Positions 9,680 to 18,793 of a stretch of 64,000 bases of DNA are shown piece after piece. The notes under the pieces were generated by a model that had not been told where the DNA came from, ran no database searches, and saw only the letters and a list, made by a program, of their open reading frames with translations. Position 1 is the first letter of the stretch. Each line of letters starts with the position of its first letter. The DNA lies in NCBI GenBank assembly GCA_022510405.1, contig JAFLTP010000002.1:62001-126000 (forward strand). Reading direction: 5' to 3'. This stretch comes from Muribaculaceae bacterium (lineage in GTDB: Bacteria; Bacteroidota; Bacteroidia; Bacteroidales; Muribaculaceae). A program made the translations under genes and the position numbers.

Positions 9680-9700
9680 TCTCTACTCACTACTCTCTAC
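9680..9700. repeat. 7-base-period array running over the M23 stop codon
   Basis: TCTCTAC, TCACTAC and TCTCTAC stand in tandem. On the minus strand they read GTAGAGA, GTAGTGA, GTAGAGA and encode the last residues (VESSE) and stop codon of the M23 peptidase gene. Confidence 0.55.
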
Positions 9701-10495
9701 TCCCCTGTCGAAATATAAATTGAACCAGGTGAAAGGATTTATAGGCATTCCTTTCAACCTGGTTTCAAAATGTAGATGTGGTCCTGTGGAGTTTCCAGTG
9801 GAGCCTCCTAAACCAATTGCCTCTCCTGATAAAATTTTTTGACCCGGATTTGCTATGGCACTATTCAAGTGGGCATAAATAGTCTCCATATCCCCATAAT
9901 GGGCAACTACCACATAATTCCCATAACCGCCCCTTTCATATCCTATTCTTGTGACCACGCCCGGTAAGGCACATTTTATCGTATCACCGATATTTATCGC
10001 AATGTCAATACCGTAATGATTTCTGTGACGGTTGACCCTATACCCATATCCTGAGGTAATTTTCCCGGAAATCGGATTCACAAAATCTTTACTGGTAAAA
10101 GTTGGAAGTTCACCCTGATATGGAAAATATCTTCTATAATTTGGGTAGTCCTTCACCCAACTTCCCGATTCATGGTAATCATGTTCACTATATGCATTTT
10201 CCAAATAGTCCAAAACACTTTGGGTCTTATCTATATCCTGATTCTTGGGAGCATAAAAAGTTCTTACCACGTTCATAATGTCGGATGACATTTTGTTCCT
10301 TCCCTTTCCCTCATAGTCACCATATACAATAACAAAATCCGAAACCGTATCCGCCGGTTCCGGAATTGTATCAAACATATTCAATACGTCGAATATGATA
10401 TCAGATTCAGTATTATTTCCTTGCTGAGAAGATGCAAGGCAAACTGTCATTATGAAAAGGAATACCGAAAATTGGAATAGACGCATGAGTCTCAT
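9683..10495 (-). CDS. M23-family metallopeptidase (LytM domain)
   Basis: 270 aa with a signal peptide (LFQFSVFLFIMTVCLASSQ). The C-terminal LytM domain (about 135-260) has the metal site HRNHYGIDIA and the HLHFE motif, with SGYGYRVNRHRN before it. The family cleaves peptide bridges in peptidoglycan or acts as an activator of other hydrolases; conserved metal ligands suggest an active enzyme. It is the last gene of the polysaccharide-export operon; its ATG lies 1 base after the stop of the Wzz-like gene, so translation is probably coupled. The last residues are encoded by a repeat array. Confidence 0.92.
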   Translation of the reverse strand: MRLMRLFQFSVFLFIMTVCLASSQQGNNTESDIIFDVLNMFDTIPEPADTVSDFVIVYGDYEGKGRNKMSSDIMNVVRTFYAPKNQDIDKTQSVLDYLENAYSEHDYHESGSWVKDYPNYRRYFPYQGELPTFTSKDFVNPISGKITSGYGYRVNRHRNHYGIDIAINIGDTIKCALPGVVTRIGYERGGYGNYVVVAHYGDMETIYAHLNSAIANPGQKILSGEAIGLGGSTGNSTGPHLHFETRLKGMPINPFTWFNLYFDRGVESSE

Positions 10496-10496
10496 C

Positions 10497-11687
10497 CTAT
10501 TTCTTTTCAGTATCTTTGAAATTCTCTTCTTTCTTCTCCTCTTTCTTTTGGTTGGATTCTTCCTCTTTCAATGCCTGTGCTTTTAATTTGTATTCACTCA
10601 CAAGGGGCTTTCCGAATAAAATCCAGGCTGCACAAGCCACAAAAGCCAAGAAAATAAAACCACCTAAAATCAAGCCTTTTCTCGGCGAGGTGGGTCTCAA
10701 TGGAACTGTAGCAGGCGTAATTTCGGTATAGACCGGAGTGGTTTCCTGCACTTTTGATTTAGCATTCTGCACCTGAAGTGATGTCTCATTATAAAGATTG
10801 AAGGCTAAAGAGGCTTCATTCTCGAGGCGTTCTCTTGTAATTCTGGCAGATTGAGTAGCAAGATTTTGGTTCCGGTCGGTATAATCCGCCAAACGTTGCT
10901 GCGCATTATAGTATTCTTGCTGGGCCTCGTCATTAAGTTTCAATGCATAATCAAGATCTTGGCGTGATTTGTCAGTCCTGTAATCCGTGATATAATCTCG
11001 CAGGCGTGAAACTACCGTATCCACAAGGATAGCAGACACTACAGGATCTTGCATTTGAGAATTTATAGTAATGACACTGGTTTTTTGGTCTACACTGGCC
11101 GTAACCCTGCTTCTCAATGCCTCCACAAGTTTGTCTTCCTGGGGAGTCAATTTAAAATTATTGAGTGTATGTTCTCCATTTTTATCATCATCACTGCTCC
11201 TAAACAAACCGATCACTTTGCCTGGCAAACTTAATACAACACCCCACCAGGGACCGCTTGTTTCATCCATCAAATATTCCTTGACGGTGTACTTGTTACC
11301 ATCCTTGTCTGTAACCGGAACATCGAAAAGACTGGTTAAGAAAGGAACAGAACCTACTATATCCGGATATAGCTGGGGATACATAGCGTCTGTGCCCGCA
11401 TTGCCGGCCGTGGATATACCTGCCAAATTTGCAAGCGCGCTTAATCCTCCTGACATGGTTTTTCCCGTGGTTTTTACTTCGGGTGCCAATTTAACGGTGG
11501 CTGTGTATTCCCGAGGGATACTGAAGGCGATTATCAAACCGGCAATCGCTCCCCACATACACCAAATAAGCAAAAGTTTCTTTTGCGACCAAAGTTTATA
11601 AAAGAGTTCAAGAAGATCTATCTCTTTCTCTTCGTTTTGGGGATTTTCTTGGTCCTTTAATTCTTGTTCTTCTATATTATTAGCCAT
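10497..11687 (-). CDS. Wzz-like polysaccharide chain-length determinant
   Basis: 396 aa. An N-terminal Wzz segment (DLLELFYKLWSQKKLLLIWC, first membrane helix about 36-55) precedes an extracytoplasmic domain with a long coiled coil (about 235-310). A proline-containing region (TPATVPLRPTSPRKG) leads to the second membrane helix (about 335-355) and a highly charged tail. This is the layout of polysaccharide co-polymerases without a kinase domain. It should control chain length and couple polymer synthesis to export through the SLBB protein encoded just upstream (20 bases). Confidence 0.9.
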   Translation of the reverse strand: MANNIEEQELKDQENPQNEEKEIDLLELFYKLWSQKKLLLIWCMWGAIAGLIIAFSIPREYTATVKLAPEVKTTGKTMSGGLSALANLAGISTAGNAGTDAMYPQLYPDIVGSVPFLTSLFDVPVTDKDGNKYTVKEYLMDETSGPWWGVVLSLPGKVIGLFRSSDDDKNGEHTLNNFKLTPQEDKLVEALRSRVTASVDQKTSVITINSQMQDPVVSAILVDTVVSRLRDYITDYRTDKSRQDLDYALKLNDEAQQEYYNAQQRLADYTDRNQNLATQSARITRERLENEASLAFNLYNETSLQVQNAKSKVQETTPVYTEITPATVPLRPTSPRKGLILGGFIFLAFVACAAWILFGKPLVSEYKLKAQALKEEESNQKKEEKKEENFKDTEKK

Positions 11688-11707
11688 AGTTTCTGTGATT
11701 AAAGGAT

Positions 11708-14248
11708 TTATTTGAAAATGCTGTAGATTGTAGCGGCCATTGTGGCAAGGGAACCTACACTTGTTGTGAGAGAAAGAACCTTACTCCAATCCACACCTCC
11801 ATTTTCAGGTTTGGTCGGAACTATGATCTGACATCCGGGTTCGATGGGGGTATTGCGTTTTGCTTGTGCCACGGTTCCATTCATATATACAATGAAAGCC
11901 TTGTTCTTTTTAGCCCTTTGACCGTAACCACCCGCCTGGTTTATATAATGTTTCAGTTTCTTACCTTCTTCATACACCACAGTATTGGGGAACATTACAT
12001 CTCCTGAAATTTTGACAGTGCTCTGTTGCTGAGGTATAAATAACATATCTCCATCTTGAAGCACCAAATCGAATGTACTTCCGGGATTGGCCAACGCTTT
12101 TTCCAAATCGATTCCGACGTTATATACTGTACCCAAATCAATTTTGCTTACATCTATAGAGTCATTTTGGTTTTCTCCGCTATTTGCCATTGCAAATTTA
12201 AGGGCTTCCTTACGGGCTTGGGCTTCGTCTTCTGTAAGTCTTCTTTCTAAGTGTGCTCCCCTAATATATGCGTCTTCCAAAATACCACCAGCCCTTTTGA
12301 TAATATCGGTGAGTCTTTCGTTTCTTTTTTGCAATGCAAATTCTCCTTGGAAAAGTGTCTCTCCTTTTATTGTCACAAAAGCTTGCTCCTCATATCCGGG
12401 AGAAGTTCTCACTGTCACAACATCATATGGTTTAAGCTCGAAATTTTGACCATTCCTAACACCTAATCCGTTTTCGATAGAAACAGAAAAGATCTCAGCA
12501 AGCTGTTGGGTAGGTTGCATGGAGGTAGGGTCTATAATTCTACGAGCGATATCTACTCTGGCAGTTGAAGCACCTTCCAACAAACCTCCGGCCTGAATAA
12601 TCAAATCCTCCACTGTGGTGTTTTCAGCATATGGATACGAACCGGGATCCAATACCTGACCGTTGATAGTCAGTGCTCCTTTAGATTCCAATTCCTGAAT
12701 ACTTGAAATCACCAGCATGTCGTTGGGGCGAAGTGCTATATCCGGTTCGGTCCCGTTAAGAATATTATTTAAATCGACAGCCATCACCTGAAGTTGAAGT
12801 TCAGGACCTTCCCTATATAATAGAGCTCTACCTCTGTAAGCGTCTTCTGTGAGTCCTTCTGCAGTTGAGATTAGTTGCCCGATTGTCTGCATATTGGAGC
12901 TGATTGCATACATGCCCGGACGGAATACGGCCCCTTGTACTTCAACACGATTTGTGTAACGGTCCAATATGGTTCCAATGGTGAGTAAGTCTCCATCTTT
13001 GAGACGATAGGTGTCGAATTCTCCGCTCTGGATATTATAGAGTTCATTTTGAGTTCCTGCCTGACGAGAAAGAATCAGCACATCCGAATATGCCTCACCG
13101 GTGAATCCTCCGGCATATTTCAACAGATCTTGTACGGTTTCGTTCGGTTTGATTTCATAATACATCGGTCTTTTGACGTTGCCTTCCACATTGACCAATT
13201 GTTCATATGGAGGCACAATTATCACATCCCCTTCCTGGAGGCGGATGTTGCCTTCACTCTTACCTTCAAACAGATAATCATAGACATCCACACCGGCAAT
13301 CATTTTGCCATTACGAAGCACCTGGATATTACGCAAAGTACCTATATCATTGATTCCTCCTGCATTATAGAGACCATTAAATACTGTGGAGAAGGGAGAG
13401 AGGCGGTAAGTGCCCGGAGTAGCTACCTCCCCTAAAATATCTACCTGAATGGTACGGACTTGTCCTAAAGTGACTTGGATATCAGTTTCCTCATCACTCA
13501 TGCCTGCGTATTTCTTTGCAAATGTATTTTTGACATGACTATTCGCTTGATTAATATTCAAACCATTAAGATAAACAGGACCAATTTGATCTATCATTAT
13601 GCTTCCTTCGGGAGATATGAATTCGCGTATATGATCTTCATTTGCACCCCAAATATCGATAATCACCTCATCACCGGGGCCTAAAACATAATTTTGAGGG
13701 GTTGCCAGATTTTCACTCGGTTCAAAAGTGAGTCCTCGAGAACTGAAAACATTATGACCGAAGATGGTTCTTTCATTCTGATCCTCTTCTTCCATTTCAT
13801 AATCATACTCGATATAAGGCGACTGCTCTCCCATATAAGGATACTGCATTTGACCCAGTTGCATTTGATTCTGCATCTGCCCTTGCAGTTGCATTTGATT
13901 CTGCATTTGGCCTTGCTTCTGATTCTGTGTCTGCCCCTGCCTCTGATTCTGCATTTGGTTGGCATTTTGGTTCTGGGTGCTATTCGCTGAGTTTCTCAAT
14001 CGTGAATTGCTGGTTTTTGATCCTGAACCCGAAGTTTCTGCCTCGATCTCATTCTGATACTTTTGTTTTATTCTTTGCGCTTGTGCAGGGGTGACTCCTC
14101 TCGCAAGCAACATTTTACCGATTTCCTGTTCAGTTTTGCCGGCAGCGGCCTGTTGTTTTATGAAATCCACCACTTGTTGGTCGGTCATTGCAAAAGAGCA
14201 TATAGCGAAACTTAGCAAAAATGCCACAAGTATATTTCTTCTTGTCAT
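11708..14248 (-). CDS. SLBB-domain polysaccharide export protein, Wza-like
   Basis: 846 aa with a signal peptide (residues 1-20). After it comes a short helical domain (MTDQQVVDFIKQQAAAGKTE onwards) and a striking Q/N/M-rich low-complexity stretch (about 91-136). A poly-export domain starts near residue 185 (VLGPGDEVIIDIWGA) and is followed by several SLBB beta-grasp repeats, then a C-terminal hydrophobic segment. By family it forms the outer-membrane export channel for capsule or exopolysaccharide. First gene of a three-gene leftward operon with a canonical promoter. Confidence 0.92.
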   Translation of the reverse strand: MTRRNILVAFLLSFAICSFAMTDQQVVDFIKQQAAAGKTEQEIGKMLLARGVTPAQAQRIKQKYQNEIEAETSGSGSKTSNSRLRNSANSTQNQNANQMQNQRQGQTQNQKQGQMQNQMQLQGQMQNQMQLGQMQYPYMGEQSPYIEYDYEMEEEDQNERTIFGHNVFSSRGLTFEPSENLATPQNYVLGPGDEVIIDIWGANEDHIREFISPEGSIMIDQIGPVYLNGLNINQANSHVKNTFAKKYAGMSDEETDIQVTLGQVRTIQVDILGEVATPGTYRLSPFSTVFNGLYNAGGINDIGTLRNIQVLRNGKMIAGVDVYDYLFEGKSEGNIRLQEGDVIIVPPYEQLVNVEGNVKRPMYYEIKPNETVQDLLKYAGGFTGEAYSDVLILSRQAGTQNELYNIQSGEFDTYRLKDGDLLTIGTILDRYTNRVEVQGAVFRPGMYAISSNMQTIGQLISTAEGLTEDAYRGRALLYREGPELQLQVMAVDLNNILNGTEPDIALRPNDMLVISSIQELESKGALTINGQVLDPGSYPYAENTTVEDLIIQAGGLLEGASTARVDIARRIIDPTSMQPTQQLAEIFSVSIENGLGVRNGQNFELKPYDVVTVRTSPGYEEQAFVTIKGETLFQGEFALQKRNERLTDIIKRAGGILEDAYIRGAHLERRLTEDEAQARKEALKFAMANSGENQNDSIDVSKIDLGTVYNVGIDLEKALANPGSTFDLVLQDGDMLFIPQQQSTVKISGDVMFPNTVVYEEGKKLKHYINQAGGYGQRAKKNKAFIVYMNGTVAQAKRNTPIEPGCQIIVPTKPENGGVDWSKVLSLTTSVGSLATMAATIYSIFK
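13841..13978 (-). repeat. Coding low-complexity repeat (Q/N/M-rich) in the SLBB protein
   Basis: On the plus strand the DNA repeats motifs such as GATTCTGCATTTGG and CTTGCAGTTGCATTTGATTC. It encodes alternating QNQ, MQNQ and GQMQ units, residues about 91-136 of the export protein. Copy number of such repeats can vary between strains; here the frame is kept. Confidence 0.75.
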
Positions 14249-14339
14249 ATCAGTGAAATAATATATTGTACCAGAAATACTTCTTTAGAGTTATAATCTA
14301 ATACCGAAATTTATAATTAAAGCGTCAATGGTCTAACTG

Positions 14340-14370
14340 CAAAATTAATGAATTTATTGCCTTATGCAAA
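14340..14370 (-). promoter_or_regulatory. Promoter of the polysaccharide-export operon
   Basis: On the minus strand TTTG (14367-14370) and TAATTTTG (14340-14347) are 19 bases apart, an exact -33/-7 pair. Predicted start near 14333, leader of about 85 bases before the SLBB gene. Confidence 0.78.
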
Positions 14371-14434
14371 GTGTTTCTGAGGCAGAGTTGTAAAAGTGGG
14401 TAAAATGGTATCAATTCCTCTATTTGGGGAACAT

Positions 14435-15796
14435 TCAGTTCAGGAATTTTGCACACAAAACAATAGCAATCAACACGGGTGAGACATATTTTATCATCCA
14501 GGTTATTGCTGTGGCCACTTGCCGATTGATCTTGCCCTTATTGGTCAATTCTTTTCTCAGGAAGTTCTTAGGTACTATCCATCCCAAAAACACACATGTG
14601 ATGATGGCGGCAGTTGGTAGCATTAAGTTGGTGGCCACTGTGTCGAGGAAATCAAAAATATTCATCGATAAAATCTTGATATGGGATAGTGGACCCTGAG
14701 ACAATGAACAAATACTGCTTAATCCAATTAAAGGTAACATGACGATAAAACAGGCTACCTTTCTTTTCTTCCTGAATTTCTCGGCCACAAAGGCGATTGA
14801 AACTTCCGCAAGAGCTATGGTGGAAGTGACAGCTGCCACAAGCAGAAGCAAGAAAAACAACATTGACCAAAACCGGGTGAAAGGCATTGATGCAAACACC
14901 TCCGGAAGGGTTACAAACACCAACGTGGCCCCCTCCAAAGATTCCCCGTCCAGACCGAAACTCATCACGGCCGGGAAAATTATCATTCCCATCAACAAGG
15001 CAACGGTGAGGTCGAGAGCGGAGACCGTGGTAGCGGTTTGCACCAAGTTTGTTTTCTTGGGATAGTAAGCCGCATATGTGATCAGTATGCCCATTCCCAA
15101 TGACAAAGAGAAGAATGCCTGTCCCAAAGCATTCACAACGGTGGAGGCAGTTATTTTGGAGAAATCCGGACTGTAGAAAAATTTCAATCCCTCGGATGCC
15201 TTAGGCAAGGTAAGGGATGCGATACAAAAGAAAACCAACAATAAAAATAAAATTGGCATCATTATATTGCTCATTTTCTCAATACCTTTCTGCACTCCGT
15301 TAAGCAGTACAAAAATATTGATTGCAATAATTACGTAAGTGGCGATCAACGGTTCCCATGCTCCTCCTACATATCTTTCAAGTTGATGACGGAAATTCAG
15401 TTCCATTCCTTCAGTTCCAATGCCGGCATATAGCTCACCTGTGAGAGATTGCCAGAAATACTCAAGGGTCCATCCGGCCACAACGATATAAAAAGAAAGT
15501 ATTAGATAGGAAGCCAAAATAGCAATCGCACCACCGATCCACCATTTTTTACGAGGAGCGAGTTTCTTGAATGAAGATACGCTGTCTCTTCCGGTGCCAC
15601 GGCCCAAAGAGAATTCAGCGAGCATTACGGGAATGCCTAAGAGAATGACGCAAATGATATAAATAATCAGAAAAGCGGCACCACCGTTGGCTTGGGTTTC
15701 TGCCGGGAATCTCCATACGTTGCCAAGTCCAACTGCAGAGCCAACCGTTGCAGCAATCAGTCCAACTTTGCTACCGAATTGTGTTTTACCCGCCAT
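14435..15796 (-). CDS. Sodium-dependent transporter, NSS/SNF family
   Basis: 453 aa from the ATG at 15796. An upstream in-frame TTG at 15820 is less likely because the family begins at MAGKTQFGSK. About 11-12 membrane helices; the helix-1 signature GSAVGLGNVWRFP and the following ANGGAAFL are diagnostic of neurotransmitter:sodium symporters (LeuT fold). Bacterial members take up amino acids such as Leu, Trp or Tyr; substrate not predictable here. A 7-base repeat block lies between it and the GH13 gene upstream. Confidence 0.93.
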   Translation of the reverse strand: MAGKTQFGSKVGLIAATVGSAVGLGNVWRFPAETQANGGAAFLIIYIICVILLGIPVMLAEFSLGRGTGRDSVSSFKKLAPRKKWWIGGAIAILASYLILSFYIVVAGWTLEYFWQSLTGELYAGIGTEGMELNFRHQLERYVGGAWEPLIATYVIIAINIFVLLNGVQKGIEKMSNIMMPILFLLLVFFCIASLTLPKASEGLKFFYSPDFSKITASTVVNALGQAFFSLSLGMGILITYAAYYPKKTNLVQTATTVSALDLTVALLMGMIIFPAVMSFGLDGESLEGATLVFVTLPEVFASMPFTRFWSMLFFLLLLVAAVTSTIALAEVSIAFVAEKFRKKRKVACFIVMLPLIGLSSICSLSQGPLSHIKILSMNIFDFLDTVATNLMLPTAAIITCVFLGWIVPKNFLRKELTNKGKINRQVATAITWMIKYVSPVLIAIVLCAKFLN

Positions 15797-15844
15797 AATT
15801 TGTAGAATGGCCTTGCGCAAACAAGACCAATTCTATGAGTTTTT

Positions 15845-15949
15845 GAGTTGTGAGTGGTAAGTTATGAGTTGTGAGTGGTAAGGTTTAAGTTGTGAGTGGT
15901 AAGGTTTAACCTATTAGTCTCTTACAACTTATAACTTAAAACTTACAAC
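15845..15949. repeat. 7-base-period repeat block with 21-base higher-order unit and inverted second half
   Basis: GTTGTGAGTGGTAAG occurs three times at 15847, 15868 and 15889, exactly 21 bases apart, so each unit equals three heptamers. After a short spacer four complementary heptamers follow (TTACAAC, TTATAAC, TTAAAAC, TTACAAC, 15922-15949). The two halves could pair imperfectly. The block fills the space between the NSS transporter and GH13 genes. Confidence 0.8.
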
Positions 15950-15957
15950 TCCCAATA

Positions 15958-17391
15958 TTACTTATTCACGAACACGATGTATTCGCCCTGCTTCATTGTT
16001 TCGGGTATGAGGGCGTCTTCCTCAGTGAAGTAGTTCTTCATGCCGCGGATGTCAGGACGGTTCTTTGATGTGAATTCAACCGGGAGTTCACCGGTACCGA
16101 GGTTTACCAATGTCATCACCTTTGAACCTTCTCTTTCACGACAGAACACATATAGGTCGGGACTTGAAGTTTCATAACTTACGAGTTCACCACCGTCCAT
16201 ACCGGCTGAAAGTGCAGCCTGGGTGTGTTTAAGGTTGTTGAGCTTCTGATAGAAAGTGAAATATTCATTGCGAGGTTCCCAAGATGGAGGAACGTCTTTA
16301 TCAAAGAACTTGAGAGCACGGTTCAAACCTGTTTCCTGTCCAGTGTAGATAAGAGGCATGCCAGGAAGAGTATAGGTAAGAACTGCGAACGCATTTGTAA
16401 GGTCGCCGAGACGTTCGAATTCTGTGCCTTCCCATGAATTGAGGTCGTGATTGGTAATCATATTCATGAGATATGTGTCTTTCGGGAAATCTTCAAATTG
16501 TTGTGCGAGAAGGTTGTTGATGGCGATAGCGTGAGTTTCCGGGAATTCACGGATTTCACCGTTTTCACCTACAAAATGATATTGTCCGGAAGTAGCGGCA
16601 ATCTGGCTGAAGAGGTCTTTGAGTGGCCAGTTATAGCCCATGTCGAATGCGAGTTGCTGGAGTTCGGGCACTGTAGCTTCTGCAAGCATAAAGATTTCAG
16701 GAGCCACGGCTTGGAGTTCTTTGCGGGCATCGTTCCAGAAATCGGTGGGTACTTCCATAGCCACGTCGCAACGGAAACCGTTGACACCAACATCAACGAG
16801 CCAGAATTTCATTGCATCGATCATACCCTTACGCATTTCAGGATTTGAATAATCGAATACATAAACGTCGGTCCAATCATAGACACCTTTCATATTGCCC
16901 AAAGAATCTTTTTCATACCAATCGGGATGAAGGTCAACCCAAATATTGTCACGGCCTGAATGGTTGGGAACCCAGTCAAGGATAACTTTCATACCCATTT
17001 CTTGAGCTTTCTTCACTGTGGCCTTGAATTCATCGAGAGTACCGAATTCAGGATTGAATTCTTTATAGTTTTTCACGGCATAATAGCTACCCAGAGAACC
17101 CTTGCGATCTTTTTCGCTGATTGGATTGATTGGCATAAACCAAAGGATGTCAACTCCAAGGTCTTTGAGACGGGGAAGTTGCTCGGAAAAGGCGTTGATG
17201 GTACCTTCATTTGTGAACTGGCGAAGATTGACTTCGTAGATTACTGCATTGCGGCTCCAATCGGGATGTTTCACCTGGGTATAGGTGGAATCACGTTCTT
17301 CAGTTGTAGCGTCTGTGGCTTTGTTCTTGTTTCCGCAAGCTGAACAGAAGAGTGCTCCGATCAGCCCGAAAATCGGGAAAATTTTCTTCAT
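15958..17391 (-). CDS. GH13 alpha-amylase-family lipoprotein
   Basis: 477 aa. Lipoprotein signal with lipobox CSAC (Cys near 19). The catalytic barrel shows all GH13 regions: ILDWVPNH (I), GFRCDVAM with the nucleophile Asp near 206 (II), FMLAEAT with the acid/base Glu near 234 (III) and ITNHDLNSWE (IV). GH13 enzymes cleave or transfer alpha-glucosidic bonds of starch, glycogen or maltodextrin. No SusC/D pair lies near, so it is not part of a visible starch locus. It has a well-spaced promoter divergent from the C1 peptidase gene. Confidence 0.94.
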   Translation of the reverse strand: MKKIFPIFGLIGALFCSACGNKNKATDATTEERDSTYTQVKHPDWSRNAVIYEVNLRQFTNEGTINAFSEQLPRLKDLGVDILWFMPINPISEKDRKGSLGSYYAVKNYKEFNPEFGTLDEFKATVKKAQEMGMKVILDWVPNHSGRDNIWVDLHPDWYEKDSLGNMKGVYDWTDVYVFDYSNPEMRKGMIDAMKFWLVDVGVNGFRCDVAMEVPTDFWNDARKELQAVAPEIFMLAEATVPELQQLAFDMGYNWPLKDLFSQIAATSGQYHFVGENGEIREFPETHAIAINNLLAQQFEDFPKDTYLMNMITNHDLNSWEGTEFERLGDLTNAFAVLTYTLPGMPLIYTGQETGLNRALKFFDKDVPPSWEPRNEYFTFYQKLNNLKHTQAALSAGMDGGELVSYETSSPDLYVFCREREGSKVMTLVNLGTGELPVEFTSKNRPDIRGMKNYFTEEDALIPETMKQGEYIVFVNK

Positions 17392-17456
17392 TTTGTTTTA
17401 ATTTTAAGGTTATCGTTAAATCGATGGTATTGAGCCAAGCTCCATATCTTATCTCG

Positions 17457-17487
17457 CAAATTTAACAAATTGTATTATATTTGCAAA
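17457..17487 (-). promoter_or_regulatory. GH13 promoter
   Basis: On the minus strand TTTG (17484-17487) and TAAATTTG (17457-17464) are 19 bases apart. The -33 element is half of the palindrome TTTGCAAA, whose other half is the end of the -7 box of the divergent gene. Confidence 0.72.
17476..17483 (+). promoter_or_regulatory. -7 box (TATATTTG) for the C1 peptidase
   Basis: Exact TAnnTTTG match 34 bases before the ATG; no -33 box is visible. It lies inside the minus-strand promoter, so polymerase cannot occupy both at once. Confidence 0.55.
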
Positions 17488-17517
17488 AAGGAATTGAAAC
17501 ATAACTGACTTGATATT

Positions 17518-18732
17518 ATGAAGAAATTAATTTTAGGAATTCTTTTGGTGCCGACAGTGGCATTTGCGACCGGGAAAACAGCTCCGGATCCCGATCCGGA
17601 AATTGTGGTGCCGGATTCAACCGGCTTTAAATTCACAGATGTGAAAGTTAATCCCACTACCTCAGTAAAAGACCAGAACAAATCGGGCACATGCTGGAGT
17701 TTTGCAGGCACTTCGTTTGTGGAGGAAGATATTTTGAGAAGAGGAGGTCCGGAATTGGATTTGTCGGAAATGTGGACAGTAAGAAATTGCTATATCGACA
17801 AGGCGAAAAAATATGTCAGGACCAATGGGGTGACGAATTTTGCCCAAGGCGGAGCCGCTTCGGATGTATTTTATGCTGCAGACAATTATGGAATTGTACC
17901 TGAAAATGTATATCCCGGCTTAAATTATGGCGAGGAAAAACATATGCACTATGAGATGGAAGGGGTGCTCAAGGCTTATCTTGATGCATTGATGAAAAAT
18001 CCTAACAAACGACTGTCAACAGCATGGTTGCCGGGATTTATAGGTATCTTGGATGCTTATCTTGGCTCAGCCCCGGAAACATTTGTTGTGAACGGTAAGA
18101 CTTATACACCCCAATCATATGCTCGCGAATTGGGAATCAAGGGTGATGACTTTATTTCACTGACAAGTTATACCCATCATCCATTCTATGAAAATTTTGC
18201 GATAGAAATTCCTGACAATTGGACATGGGCTGAAAGCTTCAATGTGCCGATGGATGAATTGAAGGAAGCGGTTGATACAGCCTTGGAAAACGGATACACC
18301 GTGTGTTGGAGTGCCGATGTTTCTGAGGGTGGTTTCCAATGGCGAAACGGCTTTGCATTGCTGCCCGAAAAGAAGACGGGAGCTGATTTGGAAGGTACCG
18401 AGCTCTCAAGATGGGTTCAACTTTCGGATAAGGATAGAGAGGCTGCCACATATAAAATCAAGGGCCCGGTGAAGGAAAGAAAGGTGACACAAGAGTCGCG
18501 TCAAAAGACCTTCGACAATTATGAAACAACCGATGATCATGGCATGGTGATAGTGGGTACGGCTATAGATCAGGAAGGCAACAGATATTACAAGGTGAAG
18601 AATTCATGGGATACCAATCAACTTTACGATGGTTTCTTGTATGTATCGGAACCTTATTTCTTGGAAAAAACTCTTTCAGTGATGGTGAATAAGGAATCGT
18701 TACCAAAGTCGATTACAACACATATGAAGTGA
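17518..18732 (+). CDS. Secreted C1 (bleomycin hydrolase/PepC-like) cysteine peptidase
   Basis: 404 aa with a signal peptide (LILGILLVPTVAFA). The papain-fold catalytic residues are present: Gln and Cys in VKDQNKSGTCWSF (about residues 51-63), His in DDHGMVI near 343 and Asn in VKNSWDT near 363. Length and arrangement suit the C1B branch, but those enzymes are usually cytoplasmic; here a signal peptide indicates the periplasm or outside. It probably trims peptides. A hairpin follows the stop codon. Confidence 0.9.
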   Translation: MKKLILGILLVPTVAFATGKTAPDPDPEIVVPDSTGFKFTDVKVNPTTSVKDQNKSGTCWSFAGTSFVEEDILRRGGPELDLSEMWTVRNCYIDKAKKYVRTNGVTNFAQGGAASDVFYAADNYGIVPENVYPGLNYGEEKHMHYEMEGVLKAYLDALMKNPNKRLSTAWLPGFIGILDAYLGSAPETFVVNGKTYTPQSYARELGIKGDDFISLTSYTHHPFYENFAIEIPDNWTWAESFNVPMDELKEAVDTALENGYTVCWSADVSEGGFQWRNGFALLPEKKTGADLEGTELSRWVQLSDKDREAATYKIKGPVKERKVTQESRQKTFDNYETTDDHGMVIVGTAIDQEGNRYYKVKNSWDTNQLYDGFLYVSEPYFLEKTLSVMVNKESLPKSITTHMK

Positions 18733-18736
18733 TAAG

Positions 18737-18760
18737 CGAGAGGAATTTCCGGTCCTCTCG
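18737..18760. terminator. Hairpin between convergent genes
   Basis: CGAGAGGA (18737-18744) pairs with TCCTCTCG (18753-18760). There is no U-run on the plus strand, so termination is uncertain. It lies 5 bases after the C1 peptidase stop. Confidence 0.4.
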
Positions 18761-18793
18761 TTGGTTAGGAGGACAAGAAGGAGGTCATCCTGC

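Noticed and set aside
15845..15949. CRISPR array
   Set aside because: Units are 7 or 21 bases with no unique spacers, and no cas genes are in the window.
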